A DNA stretch of 64,000 nt from assembly GCA_019634715.1 (NCBI GenBank), contig JAHCAU010000011.1, positions 95,139 to 159,138 of the forward strand. The letters are read 5' to 3'. The first letter of the stretch is position 1; the number at the start of each line of letters is the position of its first letter. Of this stretch, positions 25,369 through 32,679 are shown one piece after another. A model generated the notes under the pieces. It saw nothing but the letters and a program-made list of their open reading frames with translations. It was not told the origin of the DNA and did no database searches. A program made the position numbers and the translations under genes. The stretch comes from Lysobacter sp. GTDB lineage: Bacteria > Pseudomonadota > Gammaproteobacteria > Xanthomonadales > Xanthomonadaceae.

Positions 25369-25590
25369 TCAGGTCGCCTTGTCGGTGTTCACGACGACCC
25401 GGCGCGGTCGCCGCCGTGCGGTGCCAGCCGCGATCTGCTGCTCCAGCAGGGCGCGTCGTACGATGCCGATGGCCTCGATCAGTTCATCGACCGTGCGGTA
25501 CTCGACGGTGCGGTCGCCGAAGGAGACACGCCGCTCGCCTGTCGCGAGTGCGCGTTCGAGCGCGACCAGTTGTTCCGCGGTGAAGCTCAT
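25369..25590 (-). CDS. Head-tail joining protein gpW
   Basis: 73 residues, ATG at 25590. Sequence MSFTAEQLVALERALATGE then VSFGDRTVEYRTVDELIEAI is the gpW signature: helix, beta hairpin, helix. Ends in a basic tail. In lambda it fills the neck below the portal. Four bases from the portal gene and 10 from terminase. Confidence 0.9.
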   Translation of the reverse strand: MSFTAEQLVALERALATGERRVSFGDRTVEYRTVDELIEAIGIVRRALLEQQIAAGTARRRPRRVVVNTDKAT

Positions 25591-25600
25591 GCGACGAATC

Positions 25601-27559
25601 TCAACGTTGCAGCCAGCGGCTCTTGACGACGCGCCGACGGGTCGGGCGCCCGGAAGTGGCGAGGCCACCGTTGTCGGTGGCCTCGTCGGGTTCGGGATGG
25701 ATGGTCGGCGGCATAGCCCCTGGCGGCGGCAGCCCGAGCGAGCGTTCCAGTTCGCGCCAGTGGCGCTCCTCGAAACGATCCAGCCCGGCCGCCGCCGCCG
25801 CGGCACGCGCATACACGTAGCAATCGAGCGCCTCGTTGCGCTCGCGGAGCTTCTGCCACTCGCGGACCGGGTAACCGCTTCGGTCGCGACGCGTGATCAG
25901 CTGCTCCGCGCACAGTTGCTGCAGGTACTCGGCATCGACCTTCGGCAAATGCACGTAACCGGGCGGGTAGACAGGCGTGACGCCGTCGGCCGCCACATCC
26001 GCATGCAGGCGCAGGTGGTTGTAGAACTCCTGCTTGGCGATGCCGACCACGACCGAATGAACCTTCACGCCACGACGCAGCTTCCGGCCCGCGACGGTGA
26101 CATCCACCGCGGTCGGCACGCCGATCAGCGCCGCGCCGCGCGCAGCGCCCTTGACGGCCATCACCCGGCTGTCGCGGCAGGCGCGCACGAAGGCGTAGGC
26201 CTCCTGCGTGGCGAAGCCGGTGTCGATCGCCAGGCGCGCCAGCGGCAGTTGCGCGCCACCGGCATGCGTCCAGGTCTCGCGCAGGAGCGCGCGCAGGTCG
26301 GTCCACACGGCGTCACGGGCCGTATCGCCCATCAGCACGCGGTGTTCGACCAGCCACGCCTCCTTGCCACGTCCGAAGGCCCACACCGAGACCTCGATGC
26401 GATCCTTCTGCACGTCGGCGCCGCCGACCAGCAGCAGACCGCCGCGCGGCACGGCGCCGATGCGGTAATCCTCGCGCCGCTCCAGCAACTGCTGCCAGTC
26501 CGGCGCCTCGCCCTCCTCGATCCACGTCTCGCCGAGCTCGGTGTTCCTGAACGTCTTGATCGCGGACGCCGAGCCGGTGACCTTGTCGACTGCGCCTTCC
26601 CATGCCGCCGCGATCTCGCGCCAGCTGCGCCAGCCAACCGGGCTGTACAGCGACGAGAGGTGGAACCCGGCGGTCTTGCCATTGCCCGGCGCGGTCGCGC
26701 GCCACTGGCCGTGTTCGAGCATCCAGGTCTTGTGATGCTCGGCGATCGGCACCTCGCAGGACTCGCAGACGTAGGCGACCGTCTCCGGCCGGCCGCGCTC
26801 CCAACGCAGACACTCGAAGCGCAACCACTGCGCATGTCCGCATTGCGGGCAGGGCACGAAATACCGACGCTGGTCTGACGCCTCGTACTCGCGCTCGATG
26901 CTGCTGGCACCGGCGATGGTCGGCGTGGAGACGATGAAGATCTTGCGACGGCTGAAGGTGCGCGTGCGCGCCTCCGCCAGCGAGATCGCGTCGCCTTCGC
27001 CCTCGACGTCGATGGGATAGCCATCGACCTCGTCCAGGAACAGGTAGCGCACCGGCATCGAGCGCAGCCCGACCGCGCTGTTGGCGCCGGTCATGACCAG
27101 CACCCCACCGCGGAACTCCTTGGCGAGAATGGTGTTGCCCGAGTCGCGCGCCCGTGCCGGGGCGATGCGTTCGGCCAGCACCGGCGACTCCTCGATCAGC
27201 GGGTCGATCCGCTGCTTGGAGTTGCGCTTGGCCATCTCCACGGTCGGCCAGACCGCCATCATCGGTCCTGGCGCGTGATGGATGACGTATCCGATCCAGC
27301 AGCTACCGCACTCGGTGCCGCCGACCTGTGCGCCCTTCATGAAGACCACGCGCTCGACCGACGAGGCCGGCGAGAGGCAATCCATGATCTCACGGAGGTA
27401 CGGCGTGCGCGCGGTGCGCCAGCGGCCGGGTTCGGCGGATGCCTTGCTCGACAGCATCCGATGCTGGTCCGCCCAGGCGGAGACCGAGAGCAGCGGGTCG
27501 GGCGTCAGGCCATCGCACCAGGCGCGCTCGATTCCGTACGCGCCTTCGTAATCGAACAT
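25601..27559 (-). CDS. terL: Terminase large subunit (lambda gpA family)
   Basis: 652 residues, ATG at 27559. Early Trp/aromatic region (VSAWADQHRMLS), Walker A-like FMKGAQVGGTE near residue 75, Walker B VRYLFLDEVDG near 180, and a CPQCGH...CESC zinc pair near 235-275. The C-terminal nuclease half has LAIDTGFATQEAYAFVRAC. Cuts cos sites and drives packaging with ATP. Its small-subunit gene is separated from it by an opposite-strand cargo gene. Confidence 0.93.
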   Translation of the reverse strand: MFDYEGAYGIERAWCDGLTPDPLLSVSAWADQHRMLSSKASAEPGRWRTARTPYLREIMDCLSPASSVERVVFMKGAQVGGTECGSCWIGYVIHHAPGPMMAVWPTVEMAKRNSKQRIDPLIEESPVLAERIAPARARDSGNTILAKEFRGGVLVMTGANSAVGLRSMPVRYLFLDEVDGYPIDVEGEGDAISLAEARTRTFSRRKIFIVSTPTIAGASSIEREYEASDQRRYFVPCPQCGHAQWLRFECLRWERGRPETVAYVCESCEVPIAEHHKTWMLEHGQWRATAPGNGKTAGFHLSSLYSPVGWRSWREIAAAWEGAVDKVTGSASAIKTFRNTELGETWIEEGEAPDWQQLLERREDYRIGAVPRGGLLLVGGADVQKDRIEVSVWAFGRGKEAWLVEHRVLMGDTARDAVWTDLRALLRETWTHAGGAQLPLARLAIDTGFATQEAYAFVRACRDSRVMAVKGAARGAALIGVPTAVDVTVAGRKLRRGVKVHSVVVGIAKQEFYNHLRLHADVAADGVTPVYPPGYVHLPKVDAEYLQQLCAEQLITRRDRSGYPVREWQKLRERNEALDCYVYARAAAAAAGLDRFEERHWRELERSLGLPPPGAMPPTIHPEPDEATDNGGLATSGRPTRRRVVKSRWLQR

Positions 27560-27570
27560 TCCTCAAACCT

Positions 27571-27583
27571 GTTGCGATGCAAC
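27571..27583. promoter_or_regulatory. Short inverted repeat upstream of terminase
   Basis: GTTGC, GAT, GCAAC in the gap between the divergent terminase and cargo genes, ten bases from repeat copy 7. Possible operator; weak evidence. Confidence 0.25.
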
Positions 27584-27592
27584 GTCATCACC

Positions 27593-27624
27593 GCTTGGCT
27601 TTGATGGCGAACAGCGCGTTCATG
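27593..27624 (+). promoter_or_regulatory. 32-bp start-associated repeat, copy 7
   Basis: GCTTGGCTTT, GATGGC, GAACAGCGCGTTCATG on the plus strand. 36 bases before the ATG at 27661 in the terminase gap. Confidence 0.8.
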
Positions 27625-27660
27625 CGGTCCCCGGCCACGCAGGCCATCGAGCAGACCCGC

Positions 27661-27990
27661 ATGAACAATCAGACCCGCAATCACCTCCACCTTATCCGGC
27701 AGCGCATCCAGTCCCTGCTCGTCATGCGTGAGCACGACGAGGCGTTTCAAGGAGGACTGAACCTCGCGATCAGTGCCATCGAGTGGACCATCGACGCAGT
27801 CGGTGGTGATCACATCGGAGGCACGACGCCAAAGGACGCGATCGACGGTATCGAAGGCGCCTTGGCCGAACTGCAGCTCCGGCTCGAAACGCACGGCGAG
27901 GCGTGGATCGATGACCCCGTCCATAGCGCGCGCCTCGCGATGGCCGCGCACTTGCTTGAACAGGCGTGCCTGCTGCTGTCTCGCGACTAG
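27661..27990 (+). CDS. Cargo protein between the terminase genes, unknown
   Basis: 109 residues, ATG at 27661, weak ribosome-binding site. Helical protein with a hydrophobic middle (FQGGLNLAISAIEWTIDAVG) and Leu-rich end (HLLEQACLLLSRD). Transcribed against both terminase genes; its stop overlaps the small-subunit stop by four bases, tail to tail. It carries repeat copy 7 upstream, so the gene arrived with its own control element. Function unknown. Confidence 0.65.
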   Translation: MNNQTRNHLHLIRQRIQSLLVMREHDEAFQGGLNLAISAIEWTIDAVGGDHIGGTTPKDAIDGIEGALAELQLRLETHGEAWIDDPVHSARLAMAAHLLEQACLLLSRD

Positions 27991-28526
27991 TCCACTTTCA
28001 CGCGCACCTCGCCTAGCTCGGCGAGGTGCGCGCGCACCGCCGCCTCCAGCGCCAGATGCATCGCATGCGGGTCGACCGCCAGCGTCGCCGCCATCTGCGC
28101 CGACACCCGCGCCGGCCAGTTCAGCCATGCGTCGCGCTCGTCCCGCGCCAGCTTGAACACGTGCGCCACCACCTGCGAGCGCTCGACCAGCTCACCCTTG
28201 AGGCGGGCAAGGCGCACCTTGTTTGTCTGCGCCTTGACCACCTCGTTGACCGTGCGCGCCTGCAGCAGCGACGCGCCCCCTGCGGGCAGCGCCGCCGCGC
28301 CCATGTCGCGGCCGGCATCGGTCGATTCCGGCACCGCCACGCGTGGCGCGCGTGCCTGCGTGCCGGCGCGCGGCGGCGCGGAATTGCGCGACCACTCCAC
28401 GTCCGCCCGCGCCGGATCAATCGAGCCATCGGCCTCCGGGGTGATGCGCCCGGCACGGATCGCCTTGTGGACCGCGGTATCGGTCACGCCGCGATGGCGC
28501 GCATACGCGCGGATCGAGATTCCCAT
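27987..28526 (-). CDS. terS: Terminase small subunit (Nu1-like)
   Basis: 179 residues from ATG at 28526, chosen because MGISIRAYARHRGVTDTAVH begins the helix-turn-helix; an upstream start at 28583 would add 19 residues. N-terminal DNA-binding domain, an Ala/Pro-rich linker, then a helical oligomerisation/TerL-binding part (RTVNEVVKAQTNKVRLARLK). Recognises cos DNA. Unusually, 427 bases and a reverse gene separate it from the large subunit. Confidence 0.75.
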   Translation of the reverse strand: MGISIRAYARHRGVTDTAVHKAIRAGRITPEADGSIDPARADVEWSRNSAPPRAGTQARAPRVAVPESTDAGRDMGAAALPAGGASLLQARTVNEVVKAQTNKVRLARLKGELVERSQVVAHVFKLARDERDAWLNWPARVSAQMAATLAVDPHAMHLALEAAVRAHLAELGEVRVKVD

Positions 28527-28624
28527 CGCTTGCCTGATCGATGACTTGACTTCGAACGCCGGAAGCGCACGTGCCGCCGGCATGCCGTCTGTTGGCTTAA
28601 CGCGCAGGTCGCGCGCGAATCAGT

Positions 28625-28656
28625 GCTTGGCTTCGTCCGGGAACAGCGCGTTCATC
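28625..28656 (+). promoter_or_regulatory. 32-bp start-associated repeat, copy 8
   Basis: GCTTGGCTTC, GTCCGG, GAACAGCGCGTTCATC; last base differs. 44 bases before the ATG at 28701. Confidence 0.8.
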
Positions 28657-28700
28657 ACGTCGCGCCAGACACGCACCACACCCACACACAGGAGCAACGC

Positions 28701-29264
28701 ATGAACACGAAGACCTCGACACCCGCACTGAACGCAACCCAGACCGCAGTGCTGACCCATGCCATCGACCATGCCCAGGGCAAGGTCGAGTGGTTCCCCG
28801 AGAACATCAAGGGCGGCGCGCGCCAGAAGGTCATCGAGGGCCTCTTCAAGCGCGCGATGATCATCGGCAACGACGGCCAATGGCACGTCACCGCAGAGGG
28901 CTACGATGCGCTGGGCCGGCCCCGTCCCGGCAAGCGTGCCGCCGCCAAGCAGGCGCAGGCCGACGCAACGGCCACCAAGGTGCCCAAGGGCGCGCGCAAG
29001 GCCAAGGCAGTGCCCAAGGAAGACGCCGCCGCGAGCGGTGGCGAGGCGCCGATGCCCCGCACCCGCGAGAACAGCAAGCAGGCGCAGGTCGTCGCCATGC
29101 TCAAGCGCCCAGAAGGCGCCACCATCGCGCAGATTTGCGAAGCGACCGGCTGGCAGTCGCACACGGTGCGCGGCACCTTCGCCGGCGCCTTCAAGAAGAA
29201 GCTCGGACTGACCATCACGTCCGACAAGGCCGAAGGCAGCGAGCGCGTGTACCGCATCGCATGA
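28701..29264 (+). CDS. DUF3489-family protein
   Basis: 187 residues, ATG at 28701 with GGAG ten bases upstream. The C-terminal ~65 residues (SKQAQVVAMLKRPEGATIAQ, WQSHTVRGTFAGAFKKKLGL, ERVYRI) are the DUF3489 domain, a small winged-helix-like fold common near mobile elements. The N-terminal ~75 residues form a second small domain (GLFKRAMIIGNDGQWHVTAE). A basic Ala/Lys linker joins them. Probably DNA-binding; role unknown. Behind repeat copy 8. Confidence 0.75.
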   Translation: MNTKTSTPALNATQTAVLTHAIDHAQGKVEWFPENIKGGARQKVIEGLFKRAMIIGNDGQWHVTAEGYDALGRPRPGKRAAAKQAQADATATKVPKGARKAKAVPKEDAAASGGEAPMPRTRENSKQAQVVAMLKRPEGATIAQICEATGWQSHTVRGTFAGAFKKKLGLTITSDKAEGSERVYRIA

Positions 29265-29291
29265 AGAACCTCGCGGGGAATCCGGGATAAC

Positions 29292-29323
29292 GCTTGGCTT
29301 CCCTCGCGAACAGCGCGTTCATG
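29292..29323 (+). promoter_or_regulatory. 32-bp start-associated repeat, copy 9
   Basis: GCTTGGCTTC, CCTCGC, GAACAGCGCGTTCATG, 29 bases before the ATG at 29353. Confidence 0.8.
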
Positions 29324-29352
29324 CCGATGTCGCCAATCAACGGAGCCGCACG

Positions 29353-29730
29353 ATGCACACCGCATACACCCATCCCGACATGCCCGCATCCCGCAACGAG
29401 TCGTGGGGTTTCTGGGGCACCATGCGGGAGCACGCAACGAATGCGTGGCCCTTGGCCATCACCAGCATCGCGGACGCCACCGGGGAATCCCCCGATGCGG
29501 TCCGCGCCTTCCTTGACAGCTGGCATGGGCGGCATTTCGCCGACGACGTGAGCAACGGCCTGCATGCAGGCCAGCCTCTCGCCGACGCGGTGCAGTCGGC
29601 CACCGCGCGTTGGATGAAGTGGACCATCACCCGCAGCGTGAGCCGCGAGTACGGCATCCCGCGCGGGATGCCCTATCTGCACGGGCTGGTTGTCCACCAC
29701 GACATTTTCGAGCAAACCGGTGCCGATTGA
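29353..29730 (+). CDS. Cargo protein, unknown
   Basis: 125 residues, ATG at 29353 with GGAG upstream. Features ATGESPDAVRAFLDSWHGRH and a C-terminal YGIPRGMPYLHGLVVHHDIF with several His. Resembles conserved hypothetical proteins of proteobacterial plasmids and phages, but no function is known to me. Repeat copy 9 precedes it and a hairpin (29758-29781) follows. Confidence 0.65.
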   Translation: MHTAYTHPDMPASRNESWGFWGTMREHATNAWPLAITSIADATGESPDAVRAFLDSWHGRHFADDVSNGLHAGQPLADAVQSATARWMKWTITRSVSREYGIPRGMPYLHGLVVHHDIFEQTGAD

Positions 29731-29757
29731 ACGCCGCAGCGCAACGCACCCTGACGC

Positions 29758-29781
29758 GATGCCACGCGCACGCGCGGCATC
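29758..29781 (+). terminator. Hairpin after the 125-residue cargo gene
   Basis: GATGCC ... GGCATC enclosing a CGCG-rich centre, 28 bases after the stop. No T run, so termination is uncertain. Confidence 0.35.
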
Positions 29782-29824
29782 GCACACCGATCATCCGCGA
29801 TCCAACCCATGACTGGAGCAGACC

Positions 29825-30040
29825 ATGACCACATCCACAGACTTCTACCTCACCCAGCTGCAACCGCTCGTGGGCGGCACCATCGCAGCACTCGCGCGTA
29901 CCGGCGACAGCGACGACCCGCTCGACGAGGAGTTGTACGGTTTCGTCGTCAAGTGCCGGGACGGCAAGCAGCGCACGTTGCTGCTGCTTTGCGACGACGA
30001 GGGCAACGGTCCCGGCAGCTTCATGTTCGCCGAAGACTGA
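29825..30040 (+). CDS. Small cargo protein, unknown
   Basis: 71 residues, ATG at 29825 with TGGAGC eight bases upstream. Begins MTTSTDFYLTQLQPLVGGTI, ends GNGPGSFMFAED. The pattern of a short beta-sheet protein (FVVKCRDGKQRTLLLLCDDE) is common among small phage proteins. The only gene in this cluster without its own 32-bp repeat, so it may be read from copy 9. A perfect 22-bp palindrome follows its stop. Confidence 0.65.
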   Translation: MTTSTDFYLTQLQPLVGGTIAALARTGDSDDPLDEELYGFVVKCRDGKQRTLLLLCDDEGNGPGSFMFAED

Positions 30041-30046
30041 CCCCTC

Positions 30047-30068
30047 GCGCCCGGCCATGGCCGGGCGC
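30047..30068 (+). terminator. Perfect 22-bp palindrome after a cargo gene
   Basis: GCGCCCGGCC joined by AT to its complement, six bases after the stop at 30040, followed by TTCGCTTC. Likely terminator hairpin. Confidence 0.6.
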
Positions 30069-30107
30069 TTCGCTTCGGAGGCCAGTTGCGGAAAGGCCGC
30101 GCAATCG

Positions 30108-30139
30108 ACTTGGCTTCCATCGCGAACAGCGCGTACATG
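30108..30139 (+). promoter_or_regulatory. 32-bp start-associated repeat, copy 10
   Basis: ACTTGGCTTC, CATCGC, GAACAGCGCGTACATG. The least conserved copy (first base, and the T-to-A change also seen in copy 3). 26 bases before the ATG at 30166. Confidence 0.75.
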
Positions 30140-30165
30140 GCCATCACCCGAACGGACACCCGCAC

Positions 30166-30384
30166 ATGAGCGCCCAATTGCACGTCAGCCCCCTGCCCTC
30201 CGACCGGACCCTGAGCGAGGCCCGGGCCGAGCAACTGCTCCGGCAAGGCCACACCATCGGCATCCACGTCGAGGACGGGCATCAGATCGGCGTTCGCTTC
30301 GACGGCGCGTGGTATCGCGCGGGCGTGTTGCGCGCGAAGTCTCTCGACTCGCTCAAGGCACTGGCCTCGAGCGCGATCCGGTAG
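30166..30384 (+). CDS. Small cargo protein, unknown
   Basis: 72 residues, ATG at 30166, no clear ribosome-binding site. Sequence includes ARAEQLLRQGHTIGIHVEDG and FDGAWYRAGVLRAKSLDSLK. No family recognised. Last plus-strand cargo gene; its end faces the methyltransferase operon tail to tail, 19 bases apart. Confidence 0.6.
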   Translation: MSAQLHVSPLPSDRTLSEARAEQLLRQGHTIGIHVEDGHQIGVRFDGAWYRAGVLRAKSLDSLKALASSAIR

Positions 30385-30403
30385 CCGACGAGCCTCGCAT
30401 CAT

Positions 30404-31432
30404 TCAGCCTCCGCGCAACGCGCGGAGGACTTGCGCCGCGAGTTGCGGGACAATCGCATTGCCGGCGGCGCGCAATCGAGGAATGCGCGCGGGAATCCCA
30501 TGAGCCAGAAGGCGAATGCCGGATCGAGGGACCCGGCGGAGCCTGCCGTCGTATCCGACGATCCAGCCGTGGTCGTCCCAGACACCGCCTGCATCGACAT
30601 CGCGATCTGCCGAATCGCCACCAGTCCCGCCGAATTTCCCGCGCCGTTGTAGCCGTTCTTCGCTGGCGCCAGACTCGTCGGTGTCGGCCACAGCGCCATC
30701 GTCTGCGCGGCCAGATCCGGCGAGCGGCCGCGCTCGACCTCCCGGCGCGCGCCCTGCGGGGTGCGGATCGCCTTGTCGGCCGACGCCGTCGGGGTCGCCC
30801 ACAGCGCACGCACCGTCGCGAATATCTGCCTCGGCAGGTAATCCGTGCGGGACGCGCCATCGCGGCGTGGCGCCAGCGACATCCCCCACGAGTCCTTGTA
30901 GTCGCGCGTCGTCGGTGTGAGCCACAAACCACAGTCGGTCCCGACGATGGGGCGCGTTGACGGCACAAGCCGGGACAATGATCGCCCTGCAGGCGTAGTC
31001 GAGCGTTTCCAGATCATCGAACACTCGATCGAGCCAATGCCGGCCAACCGCTGCCGCAACCTGTTCTCCCACCAGCACAGCGGGCCGTCGGGCACGGACG
31101 AGCCGAAACACGTCGGGCCATAGGTGCCGGGGATCGTCGGTCCCTGTGCGCTTGCCCGCGACCGAGAACGGCTGGCACGGACAGGAGGCGGTCCACAGCT
31201 CGGCATCGTCGGGCCAGCCGGCGAGGCGGGCGGCGTAGGCCCAGCCGCCGACGCCCGCGAACAGGTGGACCTGGCGGTAGCCGGCGAGGTCGTTCGGGTC
31301 GAGCTCACGGATGTCGCGTCCGTCGATACGCCCCGGCGGCACCAGACCGGCGGCGATCTGGTTGTTCAGCCATGCGCAGAGATAGGGTTCGATTTCGTTG
31401 TAGAAGGCCGGCGAATGGATCGGCAGCGTCAC
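30404..31432 (-). CDS. DNA cytosine-C5 methyltransferase
   Basis: 342 residues. GTG at 31432 overlaps the upstream stop (GTGA). Motif I VHLFAGVGGWAYAARLAG near residue 55, catalytic motif IV ASCPCQPFSVAGKRTG near 84, and motif X AAGNAIVPQLAAQVL near the end. The variable/target region is Asp/Gly-rich. No restriction enzyme beside it, so probably a solitary methylase protecting phage DNA from host restriction. Confidence 0.9.
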   Translation of the reverse strand: MTLPIHSPAFYNEIEPYLCAWLNNQIAAGLVPPGRIDGRDIRELDPNDLAGYRQVHLFAGVGGWAYAARLAGWPDDAELWTASCPCQPFSVAGKRTGTDDPRHLWPDVFRLVRARRPAVLVGEQVAAAVGRHWLDRVFDDLETLDYACRAIIVPACAVNAPHRRDRLWFVAHTDDARLQGLVGDVAGATPRWRVPHGLPAEADIRDGACAVGDPDGVGRQGDPHPAGRAPGGRARPLAGSGRADDGAVADTDESGASEERLQRRGKFGGTGGDSADRDVDAGGVWDDHGWIVGYDGRLRRVPRSGIRLLAHGIPARIPRLRAAGNAIVPQLAAQVLRALRGG

Positions 31433-32679
31433 TCGAGCGCATCCGCCGCGTCGTCGAACGGCACGCCGTCGGCGTCACGCATGGCGGATTCGCCGCTCCA
31501 GGTCTGCCAGCGGCGCACGATGACATCGACGTACTTCGGATCCAGTTCCATCAGCCGCGCGCGCCGGCCGCTCTTGTGCGCGGCGATGAGCGTCGTGCCC
31601 GATCCGCCGAAGCCGTCGAGCACCAGGTCGCCGGGCCGGCTGGAGTTGCGGATGCACCGCTCCACCAGCTCGACGGGCTTCATCGTCGGGTGCAGGTCGT
31701 TGCGCTGCTGGCGATTGATGTGCCAGACATCGCCCTGGTCGCGGTCGCCGCACCAATGGCGCTTCGCGTCCTCGGGCCAGCCGTAGAGGATCGGCTCGTA
31801 CTGGCGCTGGTAGTCCGCGTGCCCCATCGTGAACCGGTCCTTGGCCCAGATGATGAAGGTCGACCAGCGGCCGCCTGCCGCGCGGAACGCGGTCTGAAGG
31901 ACGTCCAGCTCGCTCGAGGACATGGCGATGTAGATCGCGCCCCGGCAGTGGGCAACGGTCGGCGTCAGCGCCGCGAGCAGGAAATCGTGGAAGGCTTTAC
32001 CAAGGTTATCGTTGAGGATCGGCCGCTGCGTGCCGCGCAGCCGGTCCTTGGCGCTGTTGGCATAGTCGACGTTGTACGGCGGATCGATGAACACCATGTC
32101 CGCCTGCCCATCGACGAGCAGGCGCGCATAGCTCGCAGGATCCGTGGCGTCGCCGCACAGCACGCGATGCTCGCCAAGCCGCCACAGATCGCCGGGACGC
32201 GAGACCACCGCCACGGCCTCGTCCGGCACATCGTCGTCGCCCACCTCACCGGTCTGGTCGGTCTCCTCGCCCGCCAGCAGTTCGGCGAGCGCGTCCGGAT
32301 CGAAGCCGGTCAGGTCCAGATCGAAACCATCGCCCTGCAGCGCCGTCAGTTCAGCGCGCAGCATGGCGTCGTCCCAGCCGGCGTTCTCGGCGATGCGGTT
32401 GTCCGCGATCACCAGCGCGCGGCGCTGGATCGGCGTCAGGTGGTCGAGCACGACCACCGGCACCGTCTCCAGGGCAAGCTTGCGCGCTGCGGCCAGACGG
32501 CCGTGTCCGGCGACGATGATGCCATCGTCGCCGACCAGGATCGGGTTGGTGAATCCGAACTCGACGATACTGGCTGCGATCTGCGCGACCTGCTCGTCCG
32601 AATGCGTTCGCGCGTTGCGCGCATACGGCAGCAACCGCGCGAGCGGCCAGTGCTCGATCCGTTCGGCAATCCAGCTCAC
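31429..32679 (-). CDS. ParB-like domain fused to DNA methyltransferase (DPPY type)
   Basis: 416 residues. GTG at 32679 overlaps the upstream stop (GTGA). Residues ~10-95 form a ParB/sulfiredoxin-like nuclease domain (YARNARTHSDEQVAQIAASI, ILVGDDGIIVAGHGRLAAAR). The rest is an N4/N6 methyltransferase with MVFIDPPYNVDYANS and the AdoMet motif VLDGFGGSGTTLIAAHKSGR. The DPPY motif points to N6-adenine. Paralogous to the next gene upstream in the ParB part. Confidence 0.9.
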   Translation of the reverse strand: MSWIAERIEHWPLARLLPYARNARTHSDEQVAQIAASIVEFGFTNPILVGDDGIIVAGHGRLAAARKLALETVPVVVLDHLTPIQRRALVIADNRIAENAGWDDAMLRAELTALQGDGFDLDLTGFDPDALAELLAGEETDQTGEVGDDDVPDEAVAVVSRPGDLWRLGEHRVLCGDATDPASYARLLVDGQADMVFIDPPYNVDYANSAKDRLRGTQRPILNDNLGKAFHDFLLAALTPTVAHCRGAIYIAMSSSELDVLQTAFRAAGGRWSTFIIWAKDRFTMGHADYQRQYEPILYGWPEDAKRHWCGDRDQGDVWHINRQQRNDLHPTMKPVELVERCIRNSSRPGDLVLDGFGGSGTTLIAAHKSGRRARLMELDPKYVDVIVRRWQTWSGESAMRDADGVPFDDAADALE

